Below, piece after piece: positions 53,001-56,000 of a stretch of DNA of 64,000 bases. The stretch spans positions 4,327,036 through 4,391,035 of the forward strand of contig OX335643.1 of the NCBI GenBank assembly GCA_946894095.1, written 5' to 3'. Below the pieces are notes generated by a model, which had not been told where the DNA came from, did not search any database, and worked only from the letters and a program-made list of their open reading frames with translations. Both the position numbers and the translations under genes were made by a program. The number at the start of each line of letters is the position of its first letter. The stretch's first letter is position 1. The DNA is from Incurvaria masculella (taxonomy: Eukaryota > Arthropoda > Insecta > Lepidoptera > Incurvariidae).

Positions 53001-56000
53001 CATATCCAGAAAAAAATCCTTAGCAGAAATGTTTTTCAGAAACAGGTACTTTATAACCGCACACATTTAGTTTTTCTCCATACTTCGTAATTTTTGGCGA
53101 CCACTTAAACTAAAAATTAAATTTCTTAAGAACTTTAAACCATAGCTGAATTATATTTTACGTCAATACACTACAATAGTGACTGGTCACTTTCATTACA
53201 GACTACCCTCAAAATACCTGTTAGAAGTATGTGATTCCAAAAACTTTATGATCCACCCTCGTAGCATAGCTTTGAAGGTAGCTGTCCCCTTTTTATAGCG
53301 CCCCGTCGCATAAAACCCCCTTAATGGTCTAATAAGCCCCCTTATGGTCTGGCCACATAGTGTCTGTTGGTCACACGCATTTTGTCCCGAACTGGTCCCC
53401 TATGAATGGTTTTTTATTCCTAAAAAAATGACAAATATCGGTACACGTTGTTTTGTTTGTTTTGAGAAGAAGCTAGAATTTCTGAAGCTCAAAATACGGA
53501 GTCGACGTAAACGGCAAAGCCAACGTATTCACGGCGATGAGTAAGCTGTCAAATCAAACTCGGACTCACAAATGTTAGTTCGCTTAACGCCCACTGCAAT
53601 TCTCCATACTCTTGAAAACGCCAGTCGATCGGTTTGGCGTGAGCGGCAATTTAGGTGACGAGTCGGACTAGGGCTCCGGCTGCAACGTGTATTGACACGT
53701 GTGTCGACGCAGGGGCGCCCGCTACGGCGGCAACAGCCGGTATTCGCTGCGCGCGGGCCCGGCGGCGGCGGCTGCGACGGCGGCGGCGGCGGCGGCGGGC
53801 GGCGCGGCCAAGCTCTACAGCAACACGTCTCTCGACCACCGGCCGCGAGCACTACTCGTCTCGGGCTTCGAGTCGGACGAGGTGGAGGCCGTCGTTAGAC
53901 ACTTTGCGGTGAGCTCCATGAACCTATATCTCTCGACCGCACTTATCGCCTCTTAACCGCCCCAACATCGCCTAACCTTACTTCTCTTAACGGAACCTGA
54001 CATCACCCAACCTGGAGGTCAACGCTTTGCGGTAATCTCCGTGAACTTGCATCTCTCATCCGCACTTGTTTTCTCTTTACGGCCTTAACTTCCCCTAATC
54101 TAACTTCATTTCTCTTGACCGAGCCTAACATTCCCAATCTAACCTTTTCGTAACCGCCCCTTACATTATTATTATTTAACTACCCTTTACTGCAGTTAAC
54201 ACCCCTAGCCTAACCTAATTTACTTTAACCGCATCTAACATCCTCCAAACTTCTCTTAACCGCACCAAAAATCCTCTAACCTAACCTAACTTTTCTTCTG
54301 CACATAACATCCCATTACATAACCTAATTTATCTTCCGCACCTAATATTGCCGTTACCTAACCTAGCTTTCCTATGCCACACCATCACCCGAACCTGACA
54401 TTATTTCTCTTAACTGCCCCCAAAATCTCCCAACCTAACCTTTTCCTAATCACACCTTACATTATTAATTACGGTGGGCCTTCCCGCTCAACTCCCCACA
54501 CAAACGTGGAAAGAAGATCATGCGCATATTTATAGTCAGAGATCCAAAATTATAACATAACTTTGAAGATGGATTACTCAATGATAAAATAAAAACATCT
54601 TATTAGGATTAGTCATTAGACCTAGCTTGTTTCATGAAGATTTACAATAAATTTGGTTTTTGTTTGATTTTTTACTACAGCAGTCGTGATTTACTTTTAG
54701 CCATAAGTCGTTTTGATATTAATATTTTAGTAAATCGAACCAAATCAAACACTGCGCATTGCCTGCTTTGTGGACATGTTGCATTCTCCTCATCACGGAG
54801 CCTGTCTTTTTCCTTGAAACAGAGAAAGCAATAGCACGGGTTTGGACCATGCTTGCGAATGAGTTAGTCCCGCCGGGAAGGGCCACCACGCCCAACACCC
54901 AACACCTGTGGCCCAACCTTTTAACCGCATCTAACGTCCCACAAGCTCAACTCTAGAAGTCGATTTCTTCCTCAGCAACACGGCGAGATCGTGAGCCGGG
55001 AGGTGAACGCGGCCGTGCCGGAGCTGACGCTGCAGTTCCGCGCGCGCGCGCATGCCGAGCAGGCGGCCGCGCGCGCCAAGCACTTCAACGATCGGACGCT
55101 GTCGGTGAGTCTCCCGCTGTGACTTAACTGTCTTTTGTAATGTTTGTTATTTATTTATTATCAAGTTGTTTATTAGCAAAGTACTAAATCTTTATATATG
55201 GGGTGATATTATCAATACCGGCACCCTTTGACCGGGCGTATCTGTATTGAAAACCGAACCATTTTCATGAATAATAAATATTATATTCCGGGAGGTCACG
55301 ACATTTTTGGTCACGATAATGTAAATGGCTGAATTTGGGTTCACATGTTAGAGACCAACCCTCTGATGCTAAATATGTCGGTCTGCCTGCGCCAAGTGGT
55401 TGCATTATTTAGATTGGCTATATAAAATAGATGTTGATAAGTACCCACTGATAAATGTACAGATTTACTAGAAACATTGATACCTATTAATTATGCAATA
55501 ATAACCAGTCGGTTTTTTAATTGAATACTTAAATATACCTAAAGTTATATCTGTAACCTAAATAGCCTATAACTACGAAATGCAACCACAAATTTGTTCC
55601 GTTTTTGTATTGCTAACCAAGTATGTTCTGATACTTTCATGCTTCAACATTTGCATTCATTTACCTTATCATATTTATTTTTTGTCACCATAACTACTTT
55701 TTCAGGCGCCTTATCTACTTAACGCCACCACTTGGAATAGGCAGACCGACACATCTAGCTTCAAAGGGTTGGTCCTTATCCCGTGAACCCAGTGTCAGCC
55801 ATTTACGTTATCGATACCATTTTTGTCGCGACCTGCTAGTCTATTAAACTCCCGATATTTGAGGTTCTGACTAATTGAGGTCGGATCACCCAAACGGAGC
55901 CCGGTAAAATACGCATCGCCCGCCCATGCTATTACTTTGTTTTCGCTTAACTTAATTTTTGACCATTTAAGTAGAGAGCAGGAATTGGATACCTAAGTTC

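Noticed and set aside
53529..53956. Several frames on both strands around exon 21
   Set aside because: Shadows of the GC-rich exon; only the frame with ALLVSGFESDEVEAVVRHFA matches an RRM.
54190..54440. Telomere-like CCTAACCTAA motifs
   Set aside because: Scattered in degenerate repeat units, not a run of the insect telomere pentamer; no sign of a telomere or fusion point.
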